In this document: in pieces, positions 33,091-44,460 of the stretch
Position numbering within the stretch: position 1 is the stretch's first letter
How the letters are laid out: each line of letters starts with the position of its first letter
NCBI GenBank assembly: GCA_011009095.1
Contig: VTPC01089963.1
Location: forward strand, 519,565-583,564
Direction: 5' to 3'
Source of the DNA: Ignelater luminosus
Lineage: Eukaryota > Arthropoda > Insecta > Coleoptera > Elateridae
DNA: 64,000 nucleotides
Notes under the pieces: generated by a model
Databases searched by the model: none
Told to the model about the DNA's origin: nothing
The model's input: the letters and a program-made list of their open reading frames with translations, nothing else
Position numbers and translations under genes: made by a program

Positions 33091-35084
33091 TCCAAAATGA
33101 TATTCTTGTTGATTTGAACATCTGAAACCTATTGTCTTCAGGCAAAGCTTTGTGGAGAAAATGTAGTCTAGTCTGACAGACAGACATTTTTTTACCAGCT
33201 ATTTTATTACAAGTTATGATAATGACATCACACCATTGATATTAATAAATTAATAATTACAGTACGCCCAGAAAAAAATTTTATAAACCCTCTGGTTGAA
33301 TTTTAAGGAAGCAACAAATTGAATAATGACGACTAAGTCATTCATGAGTTCAAAAGATATTCTTGACAGGTTTAATATCTGCTTCTGATAAACCATCAAA
33401 ATGAGGAGCTGAAGGAAGTTCAGATTAACATTACGTGTCTTTTTGCTGCTTCAACTCAAATATGGAACAAGAAGGAAGTGCTCAAGGTTCTTGTAAGCCT
33501 TCTATAATTATTATATATTATAACGCTTGATGAGTGGAAGATCGATCTCTTTAGTGACGCGCAGCTTTTTTAACACGTGGCCTTTTCTTTTTGTAAAATG
33601 AATAATTTTAAACAAATACGGAAAAGCGCACAGTTCTGTAATATTTCACAAAACAGATTCAGATTTCCGGCAATTTTATATGCGTCTTTACAATTTTATT
33701 TTTGTTCTCACATCTTGATTTGCTTTCAAGTATCGACCAACTACAAGTTTATGCCAAAAGCAAAGTTATCTCCGCTTTTTTTCCTTTCTCCGTTCTTGAT
33801 GTTCTCGTAAATTTTTAGCACAATAATTTATTGTTTGCTGTCTGGATGAATATTGCACAAGTATTCTGACATTTTGTGGTATTTACGAAATTGGCCATTT
33901 GTCCCCTAAATGGGTATCGATTTTCTGTTTAATCAATTATTATTCTTGACATATTTTGTAACGTTTTCTACCCATAAAATATACTGCTTGTGTATATGGA
34001 TATTTCAAATACGAAAAAGGATCGTTTGGCATTATCTAAATGTACTTTAGAAGGCCGTATTGGTTATACTCGTAAAAAATGGACCCAACAGAAATTTGAT
34101 TTCCAATTCAATAAGGATAAACGCTCATCCACGTATTTTGGATATAACTATAAATTTCCACGTAGAAGGCTGGATGAATATTTTATGAGCGCCCAATAAT
34201 AATAATAACTTGTGTTATGTTTTCGTAAATTTTGTTAAAAAAAAATTTTTATTGGTGAAAGTCTTAACGACTGGAAAAATTTTACGTTTATAAATAATTG
34301 CTGCGGATATTAAAATTCAACTTGGAAGCACCCCCAAGAAATTGTGCCTCATAAAGAATTTATTTTTGTATCTGTGTTAAGAAAATTCTCAGTATCATGC
34401 GAATCGCGTACTATACAAATATTGCATTTGCCATTTAGCATGTTTGCTGTGAATATTAAAAAGTATGTTGTTCGCATATCTGGGGTAGCTAGGAAAATGT
34501 ATGATATTATACTACGTTTTGCCGTTTTGCTCTACCATAAATCTCATCTTTCAACGCTTTTCCTGCGCATAGAAGGAAAGATAGTGTAATTTGTTAATGT
34601 GATCATTTTTCATATTTATAAAAAGTGTTTTACCCCCTTTTTTTACGTAACTCATTCGCGTATAGCTTTCGTAGAATATTAAGTTTATTAAGCAGCTAAT
34701 GTAGGGTATATTAAGGGTGAACGGTTTCCTATCTAGCGGTAACCTAAGGGAGTAGATTTTCATTACATTCAAGGGGGGAAATGCTCAACTTGTCACTTAA
34801 TTATTTAATTGCAATCTATTGTTGCTCGAAGTCAAATTTGAAACAATATTGGAGAGGATAGATTACTAGGGAGAATGTACGTTGAATTATTTAGATTTTT
34901 AGTTGTATCTAAAGGTCAGATTTATATACGGCTCATGTCGGCAAAGAAGTCTGCTATACAGTCGATTTATGATAGTGAGTTTTTTCTAATACAATTTGTG
35001 TGGTGTATGAAACAATATAATCGTCGCCGCGCGAGTAAAAAAAATTATTAATACTGCACAGTAGAAATTTAGTTTGCACTCTAT
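33091..35084. other. No firmly supported gene
   Basis: This is AT-rich sequence. The 69-codon frame at 33990-34199 (plus), with TLEGRIGYTRKKWTQQKFDF, is hydrophilic and basic and could be coding, but nothing identifies it. The frame at 34344-34589 (81 codons) is similar in status. No transposon ends were recognised. Confidence 0.3.
33990..34199 (+). CDS. 69-aa ORF, unrecognised
   Basis: A basic, aromatic-rich 69-residue frame (contains SSTYFGYNYKFPRRRLDEYF). The start context is poor and no splice signals stand out. It may be a fragment of a transposon protein or chance. Confidence 0.15.
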   Translation: MYMDISNTKKDRLALSKCTLEGRIGYTRKKWTQQKFDFQFNKDKRSSTYFGYNYKFPRRRLDEYFMSAQ

Positions 35085-35960
35085 ACATCGATGCTCACTA
35101 TTGGGATCTCGGAAATTGTAAGAGATATGAAATCGGATAAATTAGAACGGATTTGGCTACTTTGGAGATCAGTTTAGTTATGCTTTTGTTTTTTCAAAAA
35201 AGTTCACGGCTTACTAGATATTTGCTAAAAACGAAATTATCTAAGTTTTTTTTAAAGTGAAATATCTCAGGAACGAGCAAAGATAGAAAAGAACAGCAAA
35301 GAGGGTGTTTTAGAGAATTTACTCCGAAACACAAAAAAATTATTTTCGCAATTGTCTTTTGTTTTATTTCGGCGGTGAAATGTAAATCCAAATTTTTTCT
35401 AATGGAACGTCTACTTGATTTCCATGTTACTGAACAGCACGCCTTAAATGCTTTTCGGTCATACATGGTTTGATATAGCTATTCTTTTGTTTTACCGAGT
35501 TATGAAGTGAAAAATATTTTTCATCATAGTGTGCCATGACATCTAACACACAAGGTCGTGGAGTTTTATCAAAGAAATTCATTTGTTATGCAAAAATTGC
35601 TAAAACAAAGTAAATACGCTTTTATGGGGCATTAACTGCTTATTTGATTCTATCTGTGAATGCTCAGTAAAGTATCTTACAAGCGTCTTTTGTTTTGTTT
35701 TAGCAATTGTTACATAACAAATGCAATTTATCTGACAAAAATCAATGATTTTCATATGTTTAAAGCCATGGCACACTAAGTGGGAAATGCTTGTTATTTA
35801 AAAAAAAAATAAGATAATTTCGTTTTTAGCAAATATCTAGTAAGCCGTGAACTTTTTTGAAAAAACAAAAGCATAAGTGAACTGATCTCCAAAATAGCCA
35901 AAACTTTTCTAATTTAACCGACTTCGTATTTCTTACAATTTCCGAGGTCCCGATAGTGAT
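35085..35960. mobile_element. Nested-hairpin MITE, copy 2 (both tips missing)
   Basis: Colinear with the complete copy at 57559-58449, from ATCGATGCTCACTATTGGGA on the left to CCGATAGTGAT on the right. The outermost about 25-30 bp of both ends are lost or diverged, so no target duplication can be read. The internal left arm, single-stranded insert, inner hairpin and right arm are all present. Confidence 0.85.
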
Positions 35961-36049
35961 AAAAATTGCTCTGGTGGATAGTTTTTTGTTTGTAATTTAC
36001 ATCATTGCATTCGTTACTGTGCATACAAAAACTTTCTTTCCTACCTGAA

Positions 36050-36160
36050 ATGGCTAAGAAAATTGATGTATCGATTTTAAAATCAAAGATGCAACAGAAA
36101 TGTGAGCTAGAAAGGTTAGAAAGCAATTTAGATTATTTATTAGTTTTAGTAGATTGCAAG
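36050..36160 (+). CDS. Candidate coding exon, 37 codons
   Basis: ATG in GAAATGG context opens a frame beginning MAKKIDVSILKSKMQQKCEL, with a coiled-coil-like Leu/Glu/Lys pattern, and reaches a donor-like AAG|GTATAT at 36160/36161 in phase 0. It starts 90 bp after the end of MITE copy 2. No following exon was identified. It could be a first exon of a small host gene or a chance frame. Confidence 0.25.
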
Positions 36161-36812
36161 GTATATAATTTTGTTAATTATTACTAATACCCAACGATCT
36201 TTACGTTTAAATACCAAAACCAATGTGTACTATTATAAGTGATAGTGAGAGAGTAGCAGCACTAGCGAAAGAGAGAGTTAATTTATTTTATCGTTAACAA
36301 CTACTTAACACGGTTTAATAATTTTTCCCTTTAATAGGTAACCCTGTTTTTAATTTTTTCTTAATAATACCTCTGAAACACATCCATTATAATATAATAG
36401 GCATTTCGTGAAAACTTAACAAAATAATTAATTTTAATGAAGTGACAAAAAATTATTTTAAACTAACTCAGCATTTAATGTAATAATATTTTTCCCAAGG
36501 TGTCCCTTTTAACAAATTAATACATTTTAACAAAAATCTGCAATAATTATATTAATAATATAATAACGGTAGAAACTAAACAAATACAACGAGCACAACA
36601 ATAATGTGAACTGTTTTAAATAAAATTGTAACAATGTAATTATTCTCGCTTAAATTTAATTAGTGAAACATGGAGGTGTTAACAACGTCTTAATTTGCGT
36701 ACACACTTTTCTACCATTTCTATTTTTGGTTGATTTTAATAACAACACATTCTAAAACATGCTCGAAATCATTGAACACTTCAATAAACTGTGCAATTAA
36801 CAAAGCATTTGC

Positions 36813-36853
<41 letters not shown>

Positions 36854-38098
36854 GCGCAATAATAGTAATAAATAATTTGTAGAGTGCCACAGGGGAAAAT
36901 AACAACATCGTGTGGAAATCATTTTGTAGTGTAGTGCTGGTTGTTTGTTCTGTTATTAGTTTTTATTTTTACTACTACTAACTGCTATCCACTACGTTGT
37001 GGTTTTGTGTTGAAATATGATTATGCAACAGGTTTGTCATGTTTTCTGTTTTAATAGATATTTAATAGGTGTTTTTTGCATGCTTTTGCGTTTGCATGGT
37101 TGTTTGATTGATTTGTTTTATACATGCGTGAGAGCAAAGAGAATATGAGTGAACATTTGTAATGAATTAATAATAAATTGAAGTTTGATTTTTAGCCTAC
37201 GTGTAATCTTTGTTGTACAAACAAAAAGCTTGTAACATAAATAATTTTGTTTACATTATCCAATAAGCAAAATCATTCTTCAGTTTTAGTTACTACCTTT
37301 TTAATTAAGTCTATTTTATATAATTATATAATTGTTAACGGTTTATATTATAGTCCACCTAGTTATTAAAAATATCTAGGTTTTCAGACACTTCTGCAAC
37401 ATATTTATAAAACATTATTTTCAATACAAACCCTATATACCTTTCAAGAGAAACCTCCATAACATCTTTACTAAACAGAAGAATTGTGGAAGATGCAAAA
37501 TGTGTTATCAAAAGCTAATGCAGCTTTCATCTATTTATGACATTCTTGGACACTTTTGTAATTTTAATTGCAGGGCTTCTAAAAGCTAACTTTTTAAAAA
37601 TAACTCACTATAAGTTACCAAGTTTTACAGAAATCTTCCTCACAAATAAGTAATCTATTAAATTTAAATGGAATTCAAAAAGATACACTCAAAAGGATTG
37701 ATAAGCTGGAGAAAAGCAAAAGTCTGATTATCAATCATGGCTTTGCGAAAAATATAAAGTCTGATTTATAAAAATGTATACAGGATGTTAATAAATAATA
37801 TCAACAAACTTATAAGATCAATTTGTCTTGTTACGGAATAATCAGTCTTCAAAAGTTGTGTACAGGCATCGTCGTTATCTATCAGAATATCAATATTCTA
37901 TTAAGAAAGATTGTAGGGAAATACCATATGTGTGTTTTAAACTACTTGTGATTATACTGGGTGTTCTCTGTAGCCAAGACAAATTCAATTAAAAGTTTCT
38001 CTTTATTTTTCTTTTGACGTTATCAAAAGCCTCTTGCTCTTAAAACTTCCCCAAGACGACGATTCATGCCTGTTATCAAGTTACAGTGGAATGTTATT
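36161..38098. other. No supported gene; contains a (TAA)n microsatellite
   Basis: This is AT-rich sequence with about 13 TAA units at 36813-36853. No exon or transposon terminus was firmly identified. From about 37957 (CTGGGTGTTCTCTGTAG) the sequence is probably the 3' non-coding end of the adjacent Tc1-like relic, but a partner inverted repeat was not found. Confidence 0.4.
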
Positions 38099-38989
38099 TC
38101 ATTCTTCCGTTAATGCAATGCGCAAATCGTTCAGCCCTTCCGGGGCCGGTTGACGATTTCTTATTTGACGTCCAAACACATCCCACACGCGCTTTATAGG
38201 GTTTAGGTCTGGACTACGCCCAGGCCAATCCATTACCCATAATATCAACTTCGTCAAGAAATTCACGGACAACTCGAGGAGTGTGTGGATTTGCATTATT
38301 TTGCATTAGAATGACATTATTTCCAACAAATGGACCATATTGCACAACATGTGGAAGAAGGATGTCTTTAATATATCTTGCAGGAGTCATGGATCCATTT
38401 TCAACAAAAGCAAGACCCGTATGGGCATTCTCTGCTCCGAAAGGCACCTTTGGACTAAAAGTACACGCTGCATACCTTTCGTTTTTCCTTCTTCACGCGC
38501 GTAAACAACCGTTAGAGAACAGTAAATTAAATTTTGACTCATCGGTGAACAAAACATGAGCCACGTTCTCCTCAGTCCAATTAATGTGATTTCGGGCAAA
38601 TTACAATCTTGCTCGTCGATGGTGCAGCAGCAACTCTGGTTTTTCTAAGGGACGCCTTGCACTAAGATTGGTTTCATACAGTCTTCTTCTAATTAGACTA
38701 AGTGATACATTTACCGGCCTCACTCTTCGGAGCTCATTTCGATGAGAAACAGCAGTTAGATGTCGATTTCTTGAAGCAGTCGTTTGAGTAAATCGATCGT
38801 CACGGGGCGTTGTAGATCTCTTTCTTCCTGAATCAGGGCGTCGGTTAAAAGAATTTGTTTTCCTGTAACGGTTATAAACACGATGGACTGACGATTGCGA
38901 AAATCCAAGCACATTAGATACATATTGAATACTCTCCCATCTTCTATTATAGCAACGATTTTAGCAACATTCGCAGAATCTAACACCAT
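38099..38989 (-). pseudogene. Tc1-like transposase, frameshifted and catalytically dead
   Basis: Minus-strand frames give the N-terminal MVLDSANVAKIVAIIEDGR (from 38989) and then LGFSQSSVHRVYNRYRKTNS with the bipartite helix-turn-helix region (38912-38601). After further frameshifts come APARYIKD-like sequence with NNVILMQNNANPHTP (38447-38214) and GRSPDLNPIKRVWD (38296-38099). In Tc1 transposases these last two motifs are normally QDNARPH and NPIEHVW. Here the second catalytic Asp is read as Asn and the final catalytic Glu as Lys. At least three frameshifts are present. The element ends were not identified. Confidence 0.88.
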
Positions 38990-39399
38990 TTTTGACAGAT
39001 TTAATACGAACTACCGAGAAAAACAAACAAATCTTGCTAGGAAACGACTAAAACAACAGCATATACTTTTTTCAATTTGATTAATTAGGTTTACAACCTT
39101 TATTAAAATTCTAACCGGCTAATAAGGCTTACATGCTTTTTCTTTTAAGTTAAGATAAGATATAAGCAATATACATATACAAGATATTACTGATTAAAGT
39201 TGATTCACACAATGTAATGCGTGTCCCACTTTTTTTATTCTAAGTGTAGCTAACTTTGATTTTTGAATCAAATAAATCAATTCATAAATAACTAGGTAAA
39301 TGAAAAACCGAGATTTGTCTCCCACTGTTTATAATCTTGAGTATTTGTGTTATTGATAAACTGTGCAACTAATTAGAAAGTTTTGGTCGAGGAGGCGGA
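38990..39399. other. No supported gene
   Basis: AT-rich sequence to the right of the Tc1 relic, presumably containing its 5' end. No inverted repeat matching the left side was found. Confidence 0.3.
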
Positions 39400-40035
39400 G
39401 TCTTGCACAAACCAGGTCGAGGTTCGGGTTGGGTCGGACCTCAGTCAATCCGGCCGTTCGGGCCTCTCGAACCGTTCAGTCTTGTCAGGCCGGTCGAGCT
39501 GTTGGAACCTGACCGAGCTGTTGGTCCTATCGGGCCATAAGGGTCTGTCGGGCCTTTTAGACTTTTCGTTTCTTCGGTTCTTTTGGACTTCTCAGCTCTT
39601 CGGATTTCTGAGGTCTTAGGGCCTTTTTGATCTCTCGAGCCGTCGAGCGTTTTGGATTTTTCGGGTCTATCGGGCTTTTTTGATCTCTCAGACCTGTCTG
39701 GCCGTCAGGCCTTTTGGACTTTTCGACCCTTCGGGTCTCTCAGGTCTTAGGGCCCTTTCGAACCTTTTAGACTTTTCGGATCTTTTGGACTTCTCGGCCC
39801 TTCGGGTTTCTGGGGTCTTAGGGCCCTTTTGACCTCTCGGATCGCTGGGAGTTTTGAACTTTTCCGGTCTATCGGGCCTTTTGGGCTTCAATGTCTGGCG
39901 GTTTAGCTTCACTGTCTGGCGATTTGGACTTTACTGTCTGGCCGTTTGGGCTGCTCTGGCTGTTCGGGCATCTCTCAACCCTGTCGGGCCGATCAATAAA
40001 TTACTGGGTTTTTTCGGGTCGCGTCGTTTGTCTCT
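39400..40035. repeat. GC-rich low-complexity repeat of TCGGGCCTTTTGGACTTTTC-type words
   Basis: About 630 bp in which short words such as TCGGGCCTTTTGGACTT, TTTTCGG, GGTCTTAGGGCC and CTGTCTGGCGATTT recur in shuffled order, with a unit length of about 20-25 bp. One segment (39688-39912, minus) is open and would encode a Lys/Arg/Pro/Glu-rich peptide made of KSKR, RPERPEG and KPKRPDRPEK variants. That is a by-product of the repeat rather than evidence for a gene. Composition is sharply different from both flanks. It is a degenerate minisatellite. Confidence 0.75.
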
Positions 40036-40859
40036 AGTCGGACCGGGTCTGGAAATTTTGGCCCTTGCAGATGCAGGGCTCTACGAGAAGGTACAAAATG
40101 AAAATTGAAGATAACTTTTAAATATTGCAGTGTTGCCAAGTGTGGAGAATTTTTCCCCAAATTGGGGATTTTTGAACTTGATGGAGGAATTAGTGAGGAT
40201 CTTAAGAAAGTGGGGATTTATTGGGGATTAATTAAAAATTTTGAGCAAATTTACAACTTAGTCGTTTTTTTTAATGGATCAATTATGATAATAATCAAAG
40301 TTTTATTTCTGTTATTGGAAATTTTGAAGTACAAAACTTTATAAACGAAGAAGTTCTCTAAGAAATTGATAAAAGAAGTTTTTCCATTTTGTTGCCTACT
40401 TTCTTGTACACGTATTGGAGAAAAATCAAGGTCCGTAAATAATAGTAGTGCGCTGTGAAAGGTAGGTCTTCCTATTAGCAGCTACTTGTGATAGAAAAAT
40501 TAAAGTTAGATTAACGCAGGCAATGTTATTATCAGTATTTTATGACAATTTATATTGGAAATCAGGAAATTGTTAAAAATTGATTACATCGACGGTAGGT
40601 TTGAAAATGTCTTGAAACTTCTCGAGATAAAATACGGATAGAACCCAGTTATGAGCCAATTCCCAACCTACAGCTGTGCATAACTTTCTTGAAGTCACAT
40701 AGAGGCAGAGTTCGAGATTGTACCATCGTAGGTGACTTTGTAGAGGGCGAAATCAATCACTACGCATAGCTTATTGAACAAGAAGTTTTCTGTTTCAATG
40801 TCTTGCGTTTTTGTTTTCATATTGGAGCCATATCACCATCGATTATTTTATTAGTTTCT
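40036..40859. other. No supported gene
   Basis: Transition between the two repeat tracts. A 79-codon frame at 40105-40344 has no identifiable features. Confidence 0.3.
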
Positions 40860-42458
40860 TGGCTGGATCGATCCCTACATTTCTAACCTTCCCAAGAGAG
40901 CTCTGTACAGCAACGCGTCTATGGTCGGACTTTACCCTTCCTTGAACCTCCTCGAGAAAGCAATGCATAATGACTGGGCTGACTTTGTTTTCCGTTACGT
41001 CCGATAACATCTTCGTTAAACCACTTGTAGTGGCTCATGGAGCTTCTGTCTTTCTTTCAATCTTCTCAAGAGAAAGAAAGTTGTGGTTAGTGACAGATCG
41101 GGTTTCTTCTTCCACTACGGTAGTTATTTTCTTAATCGTTGGAGAACACTACGCAGTGTTGATTTTGCCTCCGATCTCAATTGAGAATCAAACTTTGTAT
41201 TCCACTAAGTCACCTGTGGACTGCGGTGCTCTACGCTTGGGCCCTACCTCACTTTAATATTTTTTAAGAAAGTTGTTCACATAGATAGATGTGCTTTTTC
41301 CTTCATCGGGTCTTCTGCGGTGGCTTATCGTAGAGTTCCACCCTTGTTTGATCTACTCAAAAGAGATTTGCATACCAACAGGTACGATTTCGTCGTCTAG
41401 TGAACTAACTGAAATGGCTTGTGGTCGGGTTTTAACTTGAACCTTCTCATCAAGGTTATTCACAGCGACAGGTCAGACGTTGCTCTGCGGTGGGTCATAG
41501 TCAAACTTCTCCCTCTTGCTAAGTATCTCATAATAGTTATGATCGCAACTGGTCGGGCTTCACCTGTGCTCTCTTAATCTTCTTATAAAAGCTACTCACA
41601 GCAACAAGCTTCACGTTTCAGCATCTTTTAATCTTTTTATGGAAGTTGCGCACGACCGGAGGTAGAACTTTGCCTTCCACTAGTCTATCTATAGTCGAGC
41701 TCCATCCTTGCTTAACTTTCCAAGAATTTACAAGTCCTGGTTAATCAGACGCCTAGTTTTGGCAGTTTTTCTGATTCGAAATTTCACAAGAAACTGAAAA
41801 AAGGGCTTTAGGTTCAGGTATGTTAAATTCATGTTTTCAAGAAATGAATAATCATTCCACAGACGAAAGCTACGTTGGGTTTCAATAAGTATCGTGACAT
41901 TTTCCGCCTGTTTTACAAAGAAAACAATTGGAAATTTTCTTAGTAATCCTTCAATATCCTTCTGATTAAAAAACTATTGTGATAGAAGTAACTGCAGTGT
42001 AGAATCTTCTCCAGAAGATTTAGTTCTGTCTGGAACAATCTTAAAAAGCGTTCCTTAACGACGGGACGTATCTAAAATGGCATGACTCCCTCAACGGACA
42101 AGGTGCATAGATTTCTTTTTTTCAATAAAAAGCTTCGCATTTATATTTTCTGCGGGTTTTTCTCCATATTGTCTTATATCGGCTTCCACATTGATTATTA
42201 GCTTCGATTCTTACGTTTTAACCTTCCGAAGAGAACTGTGCAGTAATGAGTTGGACGCTTTGCCGAGTCACATACAGCTTTACCTGTAGATGGCTTTGCT
42301 TTCTCTTGAAGCTTTTGAAGAAAACAATGGCTGACTTTGCATTCCATTAGGTCACCTGTGGGGGTTTCCGATCGAGCTTCGTAATCTCTTTAATAATCAT
42401 TTCTTTTTTGAACCACGTGTGATGATTTATGGAGCTGCTCTGCATTTTTTTCAACTTT

Positions 42459-42459
<1 letters not shown>

Positions 42460-42489
<30 letters not shown>
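42460..42489. repeat. (AG)n microsatellite
   Basis: About 15 GA dinucleotides lie within the tandem array. Confidence 0.9.
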
Positions 42490-42491
<2 letters not shown>

Positions 42492-43180
42492 TGGATAGTG
42501 TTCTCAAATAACTATGCAAGCGACGATTTGGCTTTCGCGGTTCTTTAGCTTTCTCAACTAAACTGTACTGAATAATCGGTTGGACTTCGTCCGCCACTGC
42601 TATTCTAACATTTCTAAGAGGTGAATGAGCTGTTTTCTTCATTGGGTTGCCTACGTGCTTTATACTCCTCTCTTAATCCTCTAATAGAGCTTATTCACCG
42701 TGGTAAATTTTGGGCGGCACGGGAACAGCTGAGGTGGTTCATCTTCAGGTTTTTTTTTTAATCGTTTCATGAAAGTTATGCCCACCATCGCCTTTAATTA
42801 AGTTATTCACAGCGATCTACGATCGGATTTTACCATTCCTTGAACCTGGTCGGGAAAGCAATGTATAATGGCAGGTCTGACTTTCTTCTAACTAGAATAC
42901 CCGTGAGGGCTCATGGTTGGGTTTTTGTTTTTTGTTTGACTTTCTCAAAAGAGTAAGAACTCCGGTTTCCTTGTTAACCTTGGTGTGGACAGTGACAGAT
43001 CAAAATTCTTCTTTTCCCAAACCATCAAAGAGCTATGTACAGTGAAGACTTGACTTCGACCTTTCTTGAGCCTTGTGAAGTGGGCTGTACTTAACAACGA
43101 TCGGACTTCGTCTTCTCTAACAAACTTAAGAGACGGGTGAACTGTTTCCTTCCTAATTCTTCCAATAAAGGTTATTCACT

Positions 43181-44320
43181 GTCGCAGGTTGAGCTTTGCG
43201 CGACATGAGACAACCTACGATGGCTTATTGTCCAGCGGCGGTCGGTGAGCTAATCAAGCAGTTCGGGCCTCCCTGAAGTTATTTCATCAACTGCTGCTTT
43301 ATGATTTCATGAAAGTTATGTCCAGCAATACCAAGTCGTCTACAACGAGCTATGGCCAGGTTTTGCTTTCTTTTGAATTTTGTCAAGAAAGCAAAACGTA
43401 GTGGCAGGTCTGACTTTTCTTCCACTAGGTTACCTGTGGGGATTCACGATCAGACTTCACTTTCCTCTTTGAAAATATCTGAAGAGAGCAATGTATGGCG
43501 ACTGATATGGCGTCTTTGTTAAACCACGTGTGATGACTCGTGGAGCGTCGCAGGTTGAGCTTTGCGCGACATGGGACCACCTACGATGGCTTATTGTCCA
43601 GCGGCGGTGGATGAGCTAATCAAGCCGTTCGGACCTACCCTGAAGTTATTTCACCAACTGCTGCTTTATCATCAGGCTTCTTTTTTCAGTGATTTCATGA
43701 AAGTTATGTTCAGCAATACCAAGTCGTTTACAACGAGCTATGGCCAGGTTTTGCTTTCTTTTGAATTTTGTCAAGAAAGCAAAACGTAGTGGCAGGTCTG
43801 ACTTTTCTTCCACTAGGTTACCTGTGGGGATTCACGATCAGACTTCCCTTTCCTCTTTGACTATCTGAAGAGAGCAATGTATGGCAACTGATATGACGTC
43901 TTTGCTAAACCACGTGTGATGACTCGTGGAGCGTCGCAGGTTGAGCTTCGCGCGACATGGGACCACATACGATCGCTTATTGTCCAGCGGCGGTCGGTGA
44001 GCTAATCAAGCGGTTCGGGCCTACCCTGAAGTTATTTCACTAACTGCTGCTTTATCATCAGGCTTCTTTTTTCAGTGATTTCATGAAAGTTCTGTCCAGC
44101 AATACCAAGTCGTCTACAGCGATTTATGGTCAGGCTTTGCTCTCTTTTGAACTTTTGTCAAGAAAGCAAAGCGTAGTGGCAGGTCTGACTTTTTCTTCCA
44201 CTAGATTACTTGCGGGATTCACGATCAGGCTTCGCTTTTCTCTTTGACTATCTGAAGGGAGCAATATATGGCGACTGGTATGACGTTTTCGCTAAACCAC
44301 GTGTAATGACTCGTGACGCT
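43181..44320. repeat. Three best-preserved units of the array (about 366-386 bp each)
   Basis: The word GTCGCAGGTTGAGCTT (one substitution in the third copy) starts units at 43181, 43547 and 43933. Each continues with GCGCGACATG, an ACGATGGCTTATTGTCCAGC segment, GTTATTTCA and AATACCAAGTCGT, in the same order. The second and third units carry a 20-bp insertion (CAGGCTTCTTTTTTCAGTG) absent from the first. The spacing is 366 then 386 bp. Confidence 0.85.
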
Positions 44321-44460
44321 CTACCTTCTCTTTAAACCTTCGGAGCAGAGAGTTGTAGATAGTGGTAGGTCGAGTTTCTTCAATAAATCATAGTCGAGCT
44401 CGATCCTTTCTGAAAGAACTATGTACAGTCATGATTTGGAATTTTGAGACTTGTCCAATA

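Larger units (their letters stand above)
40860..44460. repeat. Degenerate tandem array, about 3.6 kb
   Basis: The tract repeats a set of modules in similar order. One is AAACCACGTGTGATGACTCG (clear at 43520, 43906 and 44297, degenerate at 41015 and 42411). Another is CTTCCACTAGGTTACCTGTG (43420, 43809; variants near 41197, 42342 and 44192). A third is GAAAGCAA-GTAGTGGCAGGTCTGAC. Divergence is greatest at the left end and least at the right end, where about 366-386-bp units are nearly identical. Open frames inside it (40970-41257, 43562-43789) differ between units and are not coding. The array looks like a satellite in which the right side was recently amplified. The ancestral unit may be shorter, built of sub-repeats carrying a CACGTG palindrome. 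Confidence 0.75.

Noticed and set aside
37957..37975. CTGGGTGTTCTCTGTAG as Tc1 terminal repeat
   Set aside because: No matching inverted copy was found to the right of the transposase relic.
39688..39912. Basic Pro/Lys/Arg/Glu-rich 74-codon ORF
   Set aside because: Explained by low-complexity words of the GC-rich tract; listed as part of the repeat only.
40970..41257. 95-codon ORF at the left of the tandem array
   Set aside because: The frame is not conserved in the other repeat units, so it is a by-product of the repeat.
40860..44460. CRISPR-like array
   Set aside because: Units are hundreds of bases long with no short direct repeats and regular spacers, and the genome is eukaryotic.
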